This document shows positions 23,253 through 34,245 of a stretch of DNA of 38,511 nt, one piece after another. Below the pieces are notes generated by a model. That model saw only the letters and a list, made by a program, of their open reading frames with translations, did no database searches and was not told where the DNA came from. The stretch is taken from IMG/VR virus record IMGVR_UViG_3300028844_005055, positions 1 through 38,511 of that record; one strand, written 5' to 3'. Numbering within the stretch: position 1 is the first letter of the stretch; every line of letters begins with the position of its first letter. The translations under genes were made by a program, and so were the position numbers. This DNA is from a virus.

Positions 23253-23966
23253 GTGGCAAAACAAACAATAGGAATAGGCACAACAGCGAATGACGGAACT
23301 GGTGATCCGTTACGAGATGCTTTTGATAAAGTAAATGATAACTTTGATGAAGTTTATTCTGCCTTTACTTTTGCATCCAATAATGCAACAGTTGCAAATA
23401 ATGTTTTAATTGGAAATTCTACTGTAAATTCTGTCGCAAATAGCACTACAGTTTCAATTTCTAACTCTACATCAGAAGTTACAACAACTTCTGGTTCAAT
23501 TTTAGTTGGAAATTCTACTGTAAATTCTATCGCAAATAGTTCAACTATTGTAGTATCTAATTCTACATCATCTATTACTGTTTCAGAAGGAACAATTGCT
23601 GTTGGTAATTCTACAGTAAACACCACAGCAAATAGTTCTCTTGTAAATGCTACATCTGTGACAGTAAATAGTAATACTGGATTGACTTTAGGAACATCTG
23701 ACACAAGTGCTAATGGATTTACTTATCTTCCTAATGGTCTTATTATTCAATATGGTAGTGTTGATGCTAACACAACTGTAGGTGATATTACTTTTGCTAA
23801 TGTTTTTCCAACAGGATTATATTCGCTTACAGTAACAACAAATATTGCTGGTGCATATGATTCAACATACCAGTCAATTGTAATCGCATCAAATACTTCT
23901 ACTGCAAATGTAAGAACTGCAAATGTAACAACAAAATCAGTAAGTTATACTGCAATAGGTAAATAA
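23253..23966 (+). CDS. Fibre-like structural protein with GNSTVNS repeats
   Basis: The 237-residue product starts (GTG, with TAGGAG ten bases before) with AKQTIGIGTTANDGTGDPLRDAFDKVNDNFDEVYSA, an attachment domain frequent at the N-terminus of marine phage structural proteins. Three imperfect repeats around (V/I)GNSTVN(S/T).ANS follow (about residues 50-135), suggesting a beta-solenoid. The C-terminus (YLPNGLIIQYGSVDAN...FANVFPTGLYSLTVT) resembles fibre end domains with LPNGLIIQxG. It probably forms a short fibre or baseplate appendage. Its position between gp7-like and gp8 genes suits a wedge-attached element. Confidence 0.65.
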   Translation: MAKQTIGIGTTANDGTGDPLRDAFDKVNDNFDEVYSAFTFASNNATVANNVLIGNSTVNSVANSTTVSISNSTSEVTTTSGSILVGNSTVNSIANSSTIVVSNSTSSITVSEGTIAVGNSTVNTTANSSLVNATSVTVNSNTGLTLGTSDTSANGFTYLPNGLIIQYGSVDANTTVGDITFANVFPTGLYSLTVTTNIAGAYDSTYQSIVIASNTSTANVRTANVTTKSVSYTAIGK

Positions 23967-25516
23967 TGTCAAAAATTCTACCTGAATTTAAACAAAATTT
24001 AATACAAGATATTTTGGAAAGTATTGAAGCAAATGTTTCTCATTATTATGCTTTTGCTTCACATCCACTAGAATATTCTAATGGTATACCAACAGCAGTT
24101 GATAGTGATTATGATACTTCTTTCATAAATTCTTGGTTAATGCTATTTGGTAAACAACTTTCAAATACAGATATAGTTCCAGTTATTAAAAATAATTCTT
24201 GGACAGCAAATACTATATATGAAAGATATGATAATACATCAAATACATTATTTACAAATACAAATTATTATACTATCACATCTCCAGATGTTCCTGGTGG
24301 ATATTATCATATTTACAAATGTATTGATAATGCTAATAATGCTAACTCTACTGTAAAACCAAGTTCTATATCTACTCCCACACAACAAACATCATTTCAA
24401 ACTGCAGATAATTATATCTGGAGATATATTTCATCTATATCCACAACAAACTATGATAGGTTTGCAACAACAGATTATGTTCCGCTATTTACTAATTCAA
24501 GTATAGTTGCAGCTGCTGGAAATAACGCTGGTGTGGAAGTTATTGTGATTGCAAATAATGGTGTTGGGTACGATAGACATTCTAATGGTACTGTACAGGC
24601 AGTTATCAATACATCAACAATACAAGTTCAATCTAATACTATAGGTGATAGTTTTCATTATGATACTTGTGGGATATATTTAATAAACAATACAGTTTCT
24701 ACATCTCAGTTATTAAAAGTGGATACTTTTACATCTAATGCTTCTGGTAAGTTTGTTAAATTTACTTCTTCTGCTAATACTAATAATATAACTCCTGGTA
24801 TAACTTTATATTCTATTGCTCCTGATATTGTTATAGAGTCTGATGGTGATATAGTACCAACAGCATTTTGTAATATTAATGCTTCTTCAAATTCTATTCA
24901 CAGCGTAACAGTTTTAACCAAAGGAACTTTTGTTTCTTGGGCGAATGTATCAATAGATAGTCCATCTGGTTCTGGTGCAATTTTATATCCTATTATAAAT
25001 CCTCCTGGTGGTCACGGTTTAAGTCCTGAAAATGAATTGAATGTTCAAGGTTTAGGAATTAACTTTAAATTTTCAAATACCGAATCAAATACAATAGTAA
25101 CATCAAATACACTTTACAATAAAATAGGCATTGTAAAAGATGTTTATTATTTGAACTCTGATTTTTCAAAAGGAAATGTGTACACCACTAGTACTTTTGA
25201 TCAAGTATTAAAAGCAAATGTAACACCAGCACATACTTTTGTTACAGGTGAAAAAATTAAAGGTGCTAACAGTAAAGCAGTTGGTTATGTAGTATTTTCT
25301 AACTCTACTCAAGTTTATGTTGCTGGTGATAAAGATTTTCAAGAAGGAGAATCTGTTACAAATGCAGCAGGAAGCAACACTACAACAATTCAGACAATAA
25401 ATGAAACTGGCGATATTTATTATAAAGATTTAGTTCCTTTTTATACACAAAGTATAAATAATGTAAATCGTTCAAACAATCAAAATGAAGCATATAAGCT
25501 GATTATTAAGTTATAA
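23966..25516 (+). CDS. 8: Baseplate wedge protein gp8
   Basis: This 516-residue protein contains the gp8 core: NSWTANTIYERYDNTS, YYHIYKCIDNANNANSTVKPSS, TADNYIWRYISSISTTNYDRFATTDYVPLF (to about residue 175). gp8 dimers sit on the outer wedge and hold gp7 and gp10. The C-terminal half is Ser/Asn-rich beta sequence ending with NINNVNRSNNQNEAYKLIIKL-like residues (here SINNVNRSNNQNEAYKLIIKL). It is longer than T4 gp8 (334), as in marine relatives. The start overlaps the previous stop by one base. Confidence 0.82.
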   Translation: MSKILPEFKQNLIQDILESIEANVSHYYAFASHPLEYSNGIPTAVDSDYDTSFINSWLMLFGKQLSNTDIVPVIKNNSWTANTIYERYDNTSNTLFTNTNYYTITSPDVPGGYYHIYKCIDNANNANSTVKPSSISTPTQQTSFQTADNYIWRYISSISTTNYDRFATTDYVPLFTNSSIVAAAGNNAGVEVIVIANNGVGYDRHSNGTVQAVINTSTIQVQSNTIGDSFHYDTCGIYLINNTVSTSQLLKVDTFTSNASGKFVKFTSSANTNNITPGITLYSIAPDIVIESDGDIVPTAFCNINASSNSIHSVTVLTKGTFVSWANVSIDSPSGSGAILYPIINPPGGHGLSPENELNVQGLGINFKFSNTESNTIVTSNTLYNKIGIVKDVYYLNSDFSKGNVYTTSTFDQVLKANVTPAHTFVTGEKIKGANSKAVGYVVFSNSTQVYVAGDKDFQEGESVTNAAGSNTTTIQTINETGDIYYKDLVPFYTQSINNVNRSNNQNEAYKLIIKL

Positions 25517-25531
25517 TAGGAAGAAATAAAT

Positions 25532-28500
25532 ATGTCATCTTTAAAAACAAATTTTAATGTTTCTCCATATTTTGATGATTATGATGAAGATAAGAATTTT
25601 TATAAAATTTTGTTTAGACCCTCTGTTGCTGTTCAAGCAAGAGAATTGACACAACTCCAAACAATTTTACAAAAACAAATTGAAAGATTTGGTAACAATG
25701 TTTTTAAAGATGGTACTATAGTTGATGGTGTTGCAATATTTTATTATCCAAATTTAGATTACATATCTATTGAAGACAAAATATATTTTGCAAATGGTGT
25801 AGAATCAACAGTTGTTCCTACTGATCTAAATGTTTACTCATTAGATCCTCAAACATATATTGTTACAAATTCAACAGATTCAAATAATGCTGTTAGAGCA
25901 AATATTAAGTTAGCAAAAAGTGGATTAAAATCAACCGCACCAAATACTAATAGATTTTATCTTGATTATATAACTTTTGGTACAGATTCTTCTAACAATA
26001 AAGTTTCTACATTTTTACCAGGAGACACTCTTTACATATATTCTGAAAATCAAAATGAATTTGGAACATTAGACGCTAATAATTTATTATACACAACAAA
26101 TACTATTGCTACAAATAGTAGTTTTACATCTAATGGACAATCTTATTCTGTAGGTGTTTCAGATGGTATAATTTTTCAAAAAGGATTTTTTTCAAAAGTA
26201 GAACCACAGGTTGTAACTGTTAATGAATTTTCTACAAATGTAACAGGTTATGTTGTTGGTTTTGAGACAGCAGAAAATATTATAAACGACCAAGAAGATT
26301 TAAGTTTAACAGACAATGCTCTAGGATATCCTAATGAAAATGCTCCTGGTGCATATAGATTAAAATTAAATCCGACTTTAGTATCAAAATTAAAAACAGA
26401 CACATCAAATACTAACTTTTTTTCTATTGTAGAATTTGATTCAAATGAACCAACACAGCAAAGAGATATAACTGAATATAATGCTATTCAAAAAGAGTTA
26501 GCAAAAAGAACATATGAAGAATCTGGTGATTATTTTATTAAACCATTCACTGCTGAAACAAGAGTTAATTCTTCTAATTCACAATCTTTCTTTTATGAAA
26601 TGTCTTCTGGTATTGCTTATGTTCGTGGTAATAGAATAGAAAAAATATCCACCGTTAATGTTGAAGCAGATAGAGCAATAGCAACTGAATTTGCGGAAAA
26701 TCAGATTGTTACAGCAAATTATGGTAATTATGTCATATGTGATGAATTTGTGGGCGTTTTTGATACAGAACAACTTTCTGAAGTAACTCTTTACGATTCT
26801 CCACAAAATTCTATATCTGAATATGAAGGAAGTACATCAACTCCAGTTGGAACATCTGTTGGTAAAGCAAATGTTAGAGCAGTTTCGTTTGAAGAGGGCG
26901 TAAAGGGCAGTCCTACCGGAAAATATTATGTATACTTATTTAATATTCAAATGAATTCTGGAAAAAGTTTTTCCTCCGATGTAAAAAGTCTTTATATGTC
27001 TGGTTCTTTTGGTGATGCTAAAGCAGATATTGTATTGGAAGGTGGTATTGCTAAACTAAAAGACACAACTAAAAAATCTTCAGTGTTTGATAGTGGACTA
27101 CTTGCAATAAAAAGATTAACAAATAATACTGGAATTGGTGATACAAACTTTACATATTCTCAGATAAAATCAGGTACTATAAATGGGTCTGGTATATTAA
27201 CAATATCACTTGACACTCCAGCAACTGGTGCTTCAACAGAAAGACTTAATCAATCTTCTGGTTCTGTGTTAACTGGTTCTTTATTGGAAGAATATGATGT
27301 ATTTTTATCAACGAATGCATATTCTGCTAACTTAACAGGAAATGTTTCTATAACTGCAGGTTCTTCTAGTGTTATAGGAGACGGTACAGATTTTACAAAT
27401 GAACTAGCAGCAAACTCTAATATTAGAGTTTATGCAAACTCAACACAAACATATATAAAAAGAATTGTATCTATTGGGAATAGCACATCTTTAACAGTGG
27501 ATTCGTCATTTTCAGAATCTAATACAGCAAGTAAATTTGGTAAATATTTTGTCACAGGAACCCCATTACCACTTGCAAATGTTACTATAAATTCTAATAC
27601 CTCATTTTCTGCTAATTTGGGTTTAACATTGGATAGTGGTTCTCAAACCATTTATGCATCATATATTGTAAATAGAAACCAAGCAAACCCTATACCAAAA
27701 ATAATAAATAAAAATAAATTTGTAAAAATTGATTGTAGTAATAATGTTGCTACTAGTGTAGGTCCTTGGGACTTAGGATTTTCTGAAGTTCATAAAATTA
27801 GAAATATTTATGTTGGTACGACATATGCAAACACAAATCCTAATAGAACAACTTGGTTTAATCTAGACAGAGGCAGCAGAGAAGATGCATTAGAACATTC
27901 TAGATTATTTGTAAAACCTGAATATGCATCTAACATATCAGGATCTACTAAGTTTTTGATAGAATTAGACCACTTTACCGCAAACACTTCTGCTTCAGTG
28001 GGATTCTTTTCTGTTGAATCATATCCTATAGATGATGTTAATACTGCAAATACAAATGCTATACAGACTATAGAATTACCAGTAGAAAACGAATCAGAAA
28101 TAAGAAATTTTATTGATTTTAGATCAATAAAATCAAATACTGCGATTTCTTCTTCTACAGAAGGTTCTGCTACTATAAATCCAGCATTAAATACAAATAA
28201 TTACGTTATACCAGCAACTGGACAACATATGATTGTTCCTGATAGTAATTTTGTAGCAGATTATGAATATTATTTGCCTAGAAGAGACATCATTACTATA
28301 AATCCAATTGGCGAGTTCATAGTAAACCAAGGTGTTCCATCAGAAATACCTCAAGCACCATTTGTTGAAAACGATCAAGTTTTATTAAAAGAAACTTTTG
28401 TTCCACCATATCCTTCTGCTACAAGAAGAGAATATGAGACTTATAAGTCTTCTCAAGAAATAAAAATATTTGATAGGTCTAATCGTAGATATACTATGAA

Positions 28501-31500
28501 AGATATCGGAACAATAGATAGGAGACTAAAAAGACTTGAATATTATACAGTTCTAAATGCTCTTGAGCAAAAAGCAAAAGATTTAACTATACCTGATGTC
28601 AATGGTCTTGATAGATTTAAAAATGGTATATTTGCCGATCCATTCAATTCTCATAAAATAGGAAATGTTTCTGATTTTGAATATAAAATTTCTATCGATA
28701 AAGATGAAACTGTAGCAAGACCTTTCTTTGAAAAACATAATATAGATTTTAAATTTACTCCAAACACATCCTCAGATTCTGTAAAGTCTTCTAATGTTAA
28801 AAGAAGAGGACCATTAGTATTATTAGACTATGAAGATGAAAGATATATATCACAAGAATTTTCAACAAAATATAGAGTTGTTGCAGAATCTGCTTGGCAA
28901 TGGAACGGTATTGTAGATCTATATCCAAATTATGACTATTTTCAAGATGAAACAATTGTTCCTAATGTAAATGTAGATATTGACCTATCAACACCCTGGG
29001 AACAATTTGCCGAATCTCCATTTGGAACCATTTTTGGTGATTGGAGAAATATTTCTAGCACTTCCAGAACAAGACTAATAGGTCAGGGTGTAACTACTAC
29101 AACTTCAACAGTTCAAGAACAAATTATAAACGAACTGCAAGTAAATACTCTAACAGAGAATATAGACTTGGGTGCATATGTAAAAGATGTATCTCTAAAT
29201 CCATATATGAGATCAAGAGTTGTTGCATTCTTAGCAAATGGTATGAAACCAAGGAGTAATATACACGTATTTTTTGACAATGTTAACGTTGATGAGCATT
29301 GTGCTCCTGGTGAATTATCTGGTTTGACTGAGCCACAAGAAGGTCTTGAAGATAGAATAGTAAACCAAGATGGAGAATACGGCACACAATTAGTAGCAAA
29401 TGAAAGCGGAACTGTTGTAGGTCTGTTTAGAATACCAGAAAGAACATTTAGAACTGGCGAAAGAGTTTTTGAATTAAATAATGTTAGAGATATTTCAGAA
29501 GGCGAAGATGCTAGATCAACTATCGCATTTACTACTTATATGGCAGAATCTATTTCTGTTACTAAAGGTTCTACAACACTTGTTGTGAGACAACCACAAT
29601 TATCTACACTATCAACATCACAAAGAAGAACTTTAACTTCAACTCAAACTACATTTATTGCTAGAGAACCAGGTGATGGTGATGGTGATGGTGGTGATAG
29701 CGATCCTATGGCACAATCATTCACTATTGAAAACTTACCAGCCGAAATAACAGGAATATATTTAAATAGTGTTGGTTTATATTTTAGATATAAAGACAGA
29801 ACTGTTGGATGTTCAGTTTTCATTTGTGAAATGGAAAATAATATGCCTGATCAATCTAGAATTATTGGACAGGCCCATTTAACAGAATCTGAAATATCTG
29901 TTTCTAGAGGACCTACTTTTGGAGAACCTTTAGTAGAGACCATTTTTGAATTAGATTTTCCAGTTTACTTAATGTCTAATAAAGATTATGCTTTTATAGT
30001 TCAGCCAGATGGAGGGAGTCCAAATTATGCAATCTGGACTTGTGAGACTGGAGATTTTGATGTAACAACAGACCAACAAGTCTTTTCAAATCCATATTCT
30101 GGAATTATGTTTATCTCAGCAAACAGAAAAACTTGGACTGCTATTCAAAAAGAAGATATAACTTTTAATCTTTATAGAGCAAAGTTTAATCAATTAAATG
30201 GAAATGCTATATTTAAAAATGAAGATGATGAATATTTATCATTGGAAGGATTTACAAGAGCAAATACTTCATTAGGTATATCTGTCGGTGATGTTGTTCT
30301 TACTGTAAATGGTTCAATATCAACTCAAAATACTCTTAATATTTTTTCTAATACTCTAGCAAATTCAGTTTCTGGTAGAGTTCAATACATTAATGAAGCA
30401 GAAGGTGAACTTTGGATAGATTCATCTACAGCAAACACTACAACATATTTCTCTAATACTGTAAATCCTGTTATAGCAGTATATAGAATTGAAACAAGTA
30501 ATACACAAGAATATCACTCATCTATTAGTGAATCAAAACTAATAGCGTATTCTAATGTTACTAGTGTTGATAACTTAAAATATCACGCAGTAGTTCCAAA
30601 GTTTGGTGTTCTTCAGCCATCTAGAACAACTTTAACATATAATTTTAAAGGGACTTCAAATTCAAATATTACAGATTCTGCATATCATAATGTTGTTAAT
30701 GAATACGATTATCAATTTATTGACACTGAACGACACGCAATGTCTAAATCAAATGAAATAAATGATTTGTCATCAAACAAATCTTCAATTTTCGATGTTA
30801 ATTTACAAAGCCAATCTGATTTAACTTCTCCTGCTATAAACTTATCTAGAAAATCTTCATTTTTTATTGAAAACTTGATTAATAATGATTATACAGATGA
30901 ACATACAAGATATGGTAATGCATTATCAAAATACATTTCTAAAAAAATAGTTTTAGCAGATGGACAAGAAGCAGAAGATTTAAAGGTTTATATGACTGCT
31001 TATAGACCTGCAGATACTGATGTTAAAGTTTATGCTAAATTCTGGAATGATCAAGATCCTCAAGAATTTAATGATAAGGTATGGACAGAATTACAATATG
31101 ATAATGGTGGAAGTTTTGTTTTCTCGTCACCAACAGATACGAGAAATTTTATAGAATATGAATTTTCTGTTCCAACTATAAATGCAGTTTCGTTTGGAGC
31201 ATTTGCTAATGTGGGAGTTAATATATATAATCCATTGTCAGGTGGTGTATCAATAGAATCAAGTAATACTACTATATCAGCAAAAGAACACACTTTCAAT
31301 GCTAATACTGATGTTAATAATTCTAATAATACTATTAATATAGCAGATGCTAATACATATTTTTCTGTTGGTGATGAAGTGATTTATAATGTTAATGCTG
31401 GAAATACTGCAATAACAGGTCTAACAGAAAATAATAAATATTATGTTTCTTTTTCTAACACAACACAAATGGCACTTTCAGAATCAAGAACTGGTGCAAA

Positions 31501-31870
31501 TATAGATATATCAGCAACATCTGTTTCTGAAACAGGACATTTCTTTACTGGAACATTCTTTACAGAAGATTTCACAGTTGGTGATAGAATTAGAGTCGAA
31601 TCAACTGATTACTTTGCAGTTAGAACTATAACTAATATTTCAAATAATACTAGTATGATAGTTGATAATGGATTAGAATCAACAAATACTGCTGCTGTAT
31701 ATTATGTGTTTGCATCTGGTGGTGGTGATGGTATAGTAGAATATGAAAACTCTGATGGATCTAGATTTGTAGGATATAAAGAAGTATCATTAAAAATAGT
31801 TCTACTATCATCTAATCCTGTAAGAGTTCCTAGATTAAATGATGTGAGAGGCATTTGTTTACAGGTATAA
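25532..31870 (+). CDS. Giant baseplate or fibre protein with DUF4815-type N-terminus, 2112 residues
   Basis: The N-terminus NFNVSPYFDDYDEDKNFYKILFRPSVAVQARELTQLQTILQKQ is the hallmark of DUF4815 proteins that follow gp8 in marine T4-like phages; they are large virion proteins connecting baseplate and fibres, sometimes compared to gp10. Further ordered regions: a helical segment RRYTMKDIGTIDRRLKRLEYYTVLNALEQKA (about 990-1020), SRVVAFLANGMKPRSNIHVFFDNVNV (about 1228-1253), a short GDGDGDGGDSD linker (about 1383-1393) followed by DPMAQSFTIENLPAEITGIYLNSVGLYFRYKD, and Ser/Asn/Thr-rich beta stretches. It occupies one-sixth of the window. AGGAAG precedes the start. Exact position in the virion is inferred. 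Confidence 0.8.
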   Translation: MSSLKTNFNVSPYFDDYDEDKNFYKILFRPSVAVQARELTQLQTILQKQIERFGNNVFKDGTIVDGVAIFYYPNLDYISIEDKIYFANGVESTVVPTDLNVYSLDPQTYIVTNSTDSNNAVRANIKLAKSGLKSTAPNTNRFYLDYITFGTDSSNNKVSTFLPGDTLYIYSENQNEFGTLDANNLLYTTNTIATNSSFTSNGQSYSVGVSDGIIFQKGFFSKVEPQVVTVNEFSTNVTGYVVGFETAENIINDQEDLSLTDNALGYPNENAPGAYRLKLNPTLVSKLKTDTSNTNFFSIVEFDSNEPTQQRDITEYNAIQKELAKRTYEESGDYFIKPFTAETRVNSSNSQSFFYEMSSGIAYVRGNRIEKISTVNVEADRAIATEFAENQIVTANYGNYVICDEFVGVFDTEQLSEVTLYDSPQNSISEYEGSTSTPVGTSVGKANVRAVSFEEGVKGSPTGKYYVYLFNIQMNSGKSFSSDVKSLYMSGSFGDAKADIVLEGGIAKLKDTTKKSSVFDSGLLAIKRLTNNTGIGDTNFTYSQIKSGTINGSGILTISLDTPATGASTERLNQSSGSVLTGSLLEEYDVFLSTNAYSANLTGNVSITAGSSSVIGDGTDFTNELAANSNIRVYANSTQTYIKRIVSIGNSTSLTVDSSFSESNTASKFGKYFVTGTPLPLANVTINSNTSFSANLGLTLDSGSQTIYASYIVNRNQANPIPKIINKNKFVKIDCSNNVATSVGPWDLGFSEVHKIRNIYVGTTYANTNPNRTTWFNLDRGSREDALEHSRLFVKPEYASNISGSTKFLIELDHFTANTSASVGFFSVESYPIDDVNTANTNAIQTIELPVENESEIRNFIDFRSIKSNTAISSSTEGSATINPALNTNNYVIPATGQHMIVPDSNFVADYEYYLPRRDIITINPIGEFIVNQGVPSEIPQAPFVENDQVLLKETFVPPYPSATRREYETYKSSQEIKIFDRSNRRYTMKDIGTIDRRLKRLEYYTVLNALEQKAKDLTIPDVNGLDRFKNGIFADPFNSHKIGNVSDFEYKISIDKDETVARPFFEKHNIDFKFTPNTSSDSVKSSNVKRRGPLVLLDYEDERYISQEFSTKYRVVAESAWQWNGIVDLYPNYDYFQDETIVPNVNVDIDLSTPWEQFAESPFGTIFGDWRNISSTSRTRLIGQGVTTTTSTVQEQIINELQVNTLTENIDLGAYVKDVSLNPYMRSRVVAFLANGMKPRSNIHVFFDNVNVDEHCAPGELSGLTEPQEGLEDRIVNQDGEYGTQLVANESGTVVGLFRIPERTFRTGERVFELNNVRDISEGEDARSTIAFTTYMAESISVTKGSTTLVVRQPQLSTLSTSQRRTLTSTQTTFIAREPGDGDGDGGDSDPMAQSFTIENLPAEITGIYLNSVGLYFRYKDRTVGCSVFICEMENNMPDQSRIIGQAHLTESEISVSRGPTFGEPLVETIFELDFPVYLMSNKDYAFIVQPDGGSPNYAIWTCETGDFDVTTDQQVFSNPYSGIMFISANRKTWTAIQKEDITFNLYRAKFNQLNGNAIFKNEDDEYLSLEGFTRANTSLGISVGDVVLTVNGSISTQNTLNIFSNTLANSVSGRVQYINEAEGELWIDSSTANTTTYFSNTVNPVIAVYRIETSNTQEYHSSISESKLIAYSNVTSVDNLKYHAVVPKFGVLQPSRTTLTYNFKGTSNSNITDSAYHNVVNEYDYQFIDTERHAMSKSNEINDLSSNKSSIFDVNLQSQSDLTSPAINLSRKSSFFIENLINNDYTDEHTRYGNALSKYISKKIVLADGQEAEDLKVYMTAYRPADTDVKVYAKFWNDQDPQEFNDKVWTELQYDNGGSFVFSSPTDTRNFIEYEFSVPTINAVSFGAFANVGVNIYNPLSGGVSIESSNTTISAKEHTFNANTDVNNSNNTINIADANTYFSVGDEVIYNVNAGNTAITGLTENNKYYVSFSNTTQMALSESRTGANIDISATSVSETGHFFTGTFFTEDFTVGDRIRVESTDYFAVRTITNISNNTSMIVDNGLESTNTAAVYYVFASGGGDGIVEYENSDGSRFVGYKEVSLKIVLLSSNPVRVPRLNDVRGICLQV

Positions 31871-31871
31871 T

Positions 31872-32057
31872 ATGAAAGAAACAGAAGATAGTTTTGTAAG
31901 AGACAATAATAATACAGGATGTGTTTTAAATACTGATAATAATGCTTTAAAAGCATATAAATTAAAAAAACAAAAAAATAAGGAAATAGATAATCTAAAA
32001 GAAGAAGTTAAAGATATAAAAAATATGTTAACTTTAATTTTAGAAAATATGAAATAA
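31872..32057 (+). CDS. Small coiled-coil protein, 61 residues
   Basis: The product is hydrophilic; residues 28-61 (KAYKLKKQKNKEIDNLKEEVKDIKNMLTLILENMK) form a clear heptad-type helix. It starts one base after the giant protein's stop and is likely co-translated with it. Small coiled-coil proteins at this place could aid fibre folding or trimerisation, but I recognise no family. Confidence 0.6.
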   Translation: MKETEDSFVRDNNNTGCVLNTDNNALKAYKLKKQKNKEIDNLKEEVKDIKNMLTLILENMK

Positions 32058-32076
32058 TTTTATTGAGATTTATGAT

Positions 32077-32745
32077 ATGAATAAAAATGATATTTCTGCA
32101 TTTGCTATACCAATTAGATATGGTATGTTAAATGTTAATGATTTGAATAAAAAATTAATAGAAGATATATTTTTAGAATTGAATAATAACGGAAACGAAA
32201 AAAGAAGTGGTGTAGGTGTTTATCAAACCAAATCTGGTTTAGAAAAAAAATATGAAAGTTTTAAAACTCTTTCTGAAAAAATTAAATATTTTTTGTTAGA
32301 TTTTATGAAGAATGTTAAAGTATACGATGAGTTTTTTATTAAAGATGTATGGGGCAATATTAATAATGATCCATTTGCTTTTCATATGCCTCATTCACAT
32401 GGTATAAATAATTCTTGTATTTTTACTGGAGTTTATTTTCCTACCTCTGGGTATCTTGATAATGATATATCAAAAGAATGTAATAATTCTAAGTCTCCTA
32501 TAATTACATCTAAAACACAACCAAATCCTGGAGATTTAGTTTTATTAGATCCAAATGAAAATATAAAAACGGCAATAGCAACTAAAAAAACTGAAAAATA
32601 TCCTTTTTTTGGAAATCCTATTTGTATAACTCCTATTAAAAATACTATAGTTGTTTTTCCGTCTTATTTGAATCATATGGTTACACCATCCAAGAAAGAA
32701 AATTATACTAGAATAAGTATAGCATATAATGTGAGTGTTTTATGA
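32077..32745 (+). CDS. 2OG-Fe(II) oxygenase
   Basis: This 222-residue protein belongs to the 2-oxoglutarate/iron-dependent oxygenases of the type often seen in marine phages: FAFHMPHSHGINNSCIFTGVYFP (about residues 100-122, with the H106-x-H108 pair of the HxH/D motif), GDLVLLDP (152-159) and IVVFPSYLNHMVTPSKKENYTRISIAYNV (191-219), giving distal ligand H200 and 2OG-binding R212. All catalytic elements are present. Substrate is unknown: protein side chains and nucleic-acid bases are both known for the superfamily. Its stop overlaps the carbamoyltransferase start (ATGA), making it the first gene of a coupled four-gene cassette of very low GC content. Confidence 0.85.
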   Translation: MNKNDISAFAIPIRYGMLNVNDLNKKLIEDIFLELNNNGNEKRSGVGVYQTKSGLEKKYESFKTLSEKIKYFLLDFMKNVKVYDEFFIKDVWGNINNDPFAFHMPHSHGINNSCIFTGVYFPTSGYLDNDISKECNNSKSPIITSKTQPNPGDLVLLDPNENIKTAIATKKTEKYPFFGNPICITPIKNTIVVFPSYLNHMVTPSKKENYTRISIAYNVSVL

Positions 32746-34229
32746 GAATTTTATCTGCTGCTTTAGTAAACCATGATACTAATTTTTGTTTTTATGATAA
32801 CGGAAAAATTAAATATCATAAATTAGAAAGAACAAAACAAGAAAAAAGATATGTTCTTTATCCTATACAGAGATGGAAAAAAGAAGTTGAAAATTTATGG
32901 AATATAAAAATTGATGAAATTGACGATATTATATTTCAATTTGATCCATATACTATGTTACCAAACCATTTGAAAAATAAAATATTTAATTCAGATTTTT
33001 TACAAAAATTAGATAGTGATGTTTGTTCTTATCTTGGAGTAAAAAGTGCTTGGTTTATAGGCCATCATTATTCACATGCAAAAAGCACTTGGATGATGGA
33101 AGATAAAAAAAGTGATATACAAATTGTTATTGATGGTCTTGGAGATGGTAGACCTTGGACCATATATAAAGATAATGAAATTTTAGATTTTGGTGATATA
33201 AAAAAAGGATCAATAGGATGGGGAATGAGAGATGCTGGTAAATTTTTGGGAATAAGAGCAATACACCAAAATGATATAGCAGGAAAACTTATGGGTCTAC
33301 AATCATATGGTAATGTTGATTATGATTTTTTAAATAAACTTTCTATCTATAATATGGACGATATTAATACAATATTTGATAAGTCATTGTGGAAAAATGA
33401 ATCATCATATATTGACTGGATAAGAACTATTCATTTTAAGATTGGAAATTTGCTTGTAGATTTTTTTAAAAAATATACTAATAAATATGATATAATTTCA
33501 TATTCTGGTGGTGTTGCGCAAAATGTTGTTTGGAATACACAACTAAAAAACAATTTTCCAAATATTATAATACCACCACATTCTTCTGATGAAGGGATTA
33601 GTTTAGGTGCTATAAAAGTTTTACTTGATTATCATGGTATAACTATTTCAAAAATAAATAATTTTCCTTATTGTCAATCAGATATTGCACCACCAAAATC
33701 ACCGTCTGATAAAACTATTGATAGGATAGTTGAACTTTTATCAAATAATAAAACTGTAGGTGTTTATTTTGGTAATGGTGAAATAGGACCACGAGCACTT
33801 GGAAATAGATCTATATTAATGAACCCTAAAATAAAAAATGGTAAAAACAAAATAAATGACATAAAAAATAGAGAATACTATAGACCTTTTGGTGCAGTAA
33901 TTTTAGAAAAATATTTTGATAAATATTTTAATGGTTTTGCTGATGAATATATGTTATACACATCTGAATTTAAAAATAGTTCTTATGTGTATGATTCTAT
34001 ATCTCACATAGATAATACTTGTAGATTACAAATATGTAAAGATGGTAATATGAAAAAAATATTAGAAAAGTTTAATGAAAAAACAGGTTGTTCAATGTTA
34101 TTGAACACTAGTTTAAATTTATCGGGTAAACCAATAGCAGGGTATCCACAAGATGCCTTTTCTTTATTTAAAAGTTCTAATTTAGATTGTGTCGTTATTG
34201 GAGATAAAATATATGAAAGTAAATTTTGA
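32742..34229 (+). CDS. NodU/TobZ-type O-carbamoyltransferase
   Basis: This 495-residue enzyme has both parts of the family. The Kae1-like N-terminal domain shows NHDTN (10-14), HHYSHA (108-113), DGLGDG (131-136) and SYSGGVAQN (253-261); the C-terminal YrdC-like domain shows GEIGPRALGNRSIL (346-359), REYYRPFGAVI (377-387) and NTSLNLSGKPIAGYP (455-469). The family transfers a carbamoyl group from carbamoyl phosphate, via carbamoyl-adenylate, to a hydroxyl group. Known acceptors are sugars and antibiotics, and in some phages hydroxymethylated DNA bases. All signature residues look intact. It overlaps the oxygenase gene and lies beside two PRPP-type proteins, so an oxygenase-made hydroxyl is an attractive acceptor. 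GC content is very low (14 of 60 bases in 33361-33420). Confidence 0.93.
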   Translation: MRILSAALVNHDTNFCFYDNGKIKYHKLERTKQEKRYVLYPIQRWKKEVENLWNIKIDEIDDIIFQFDPYTMLPNHLKNKIFNSDFLQKLDSDVCSYLGVKSAWFIGHHYSHAKSTWMMEDKKSDIQIVIDGLGDGRPWTIYKDNEILDFGDIKKGSIGWGMRDAGKFLGIRAIHQNDIAGKLMGLQSYGNVDYDFLNKLSIYNMDDINTIFDKSLWKNESSYIDWIRTIHFKIGNLLVDFFKKYTNKYDIISYSGGVAQNVVWNTQLKNNFPNIIIPPHSSDEGISLGAIKVLLDYHGITISKINNFPYCQSDIAPPKSPSDKTIDRIVELLSNNKTVGVYFGNGEIGPRALGNRSILMNPKIKNGKNKINDIKNREYYRPFGAVILEKYFDKYFNGFADEYMLYTSEFKNSSYVYDSISHIDNTCRLQICKDGNMKKILEKFNEKTGCSMLLNTSLNLSGKPIAGYPQDAFSLFKSSNLDCVVIGDKIYESKF

Positions 34230-34245
34230 ATTAGAAGAATATAAA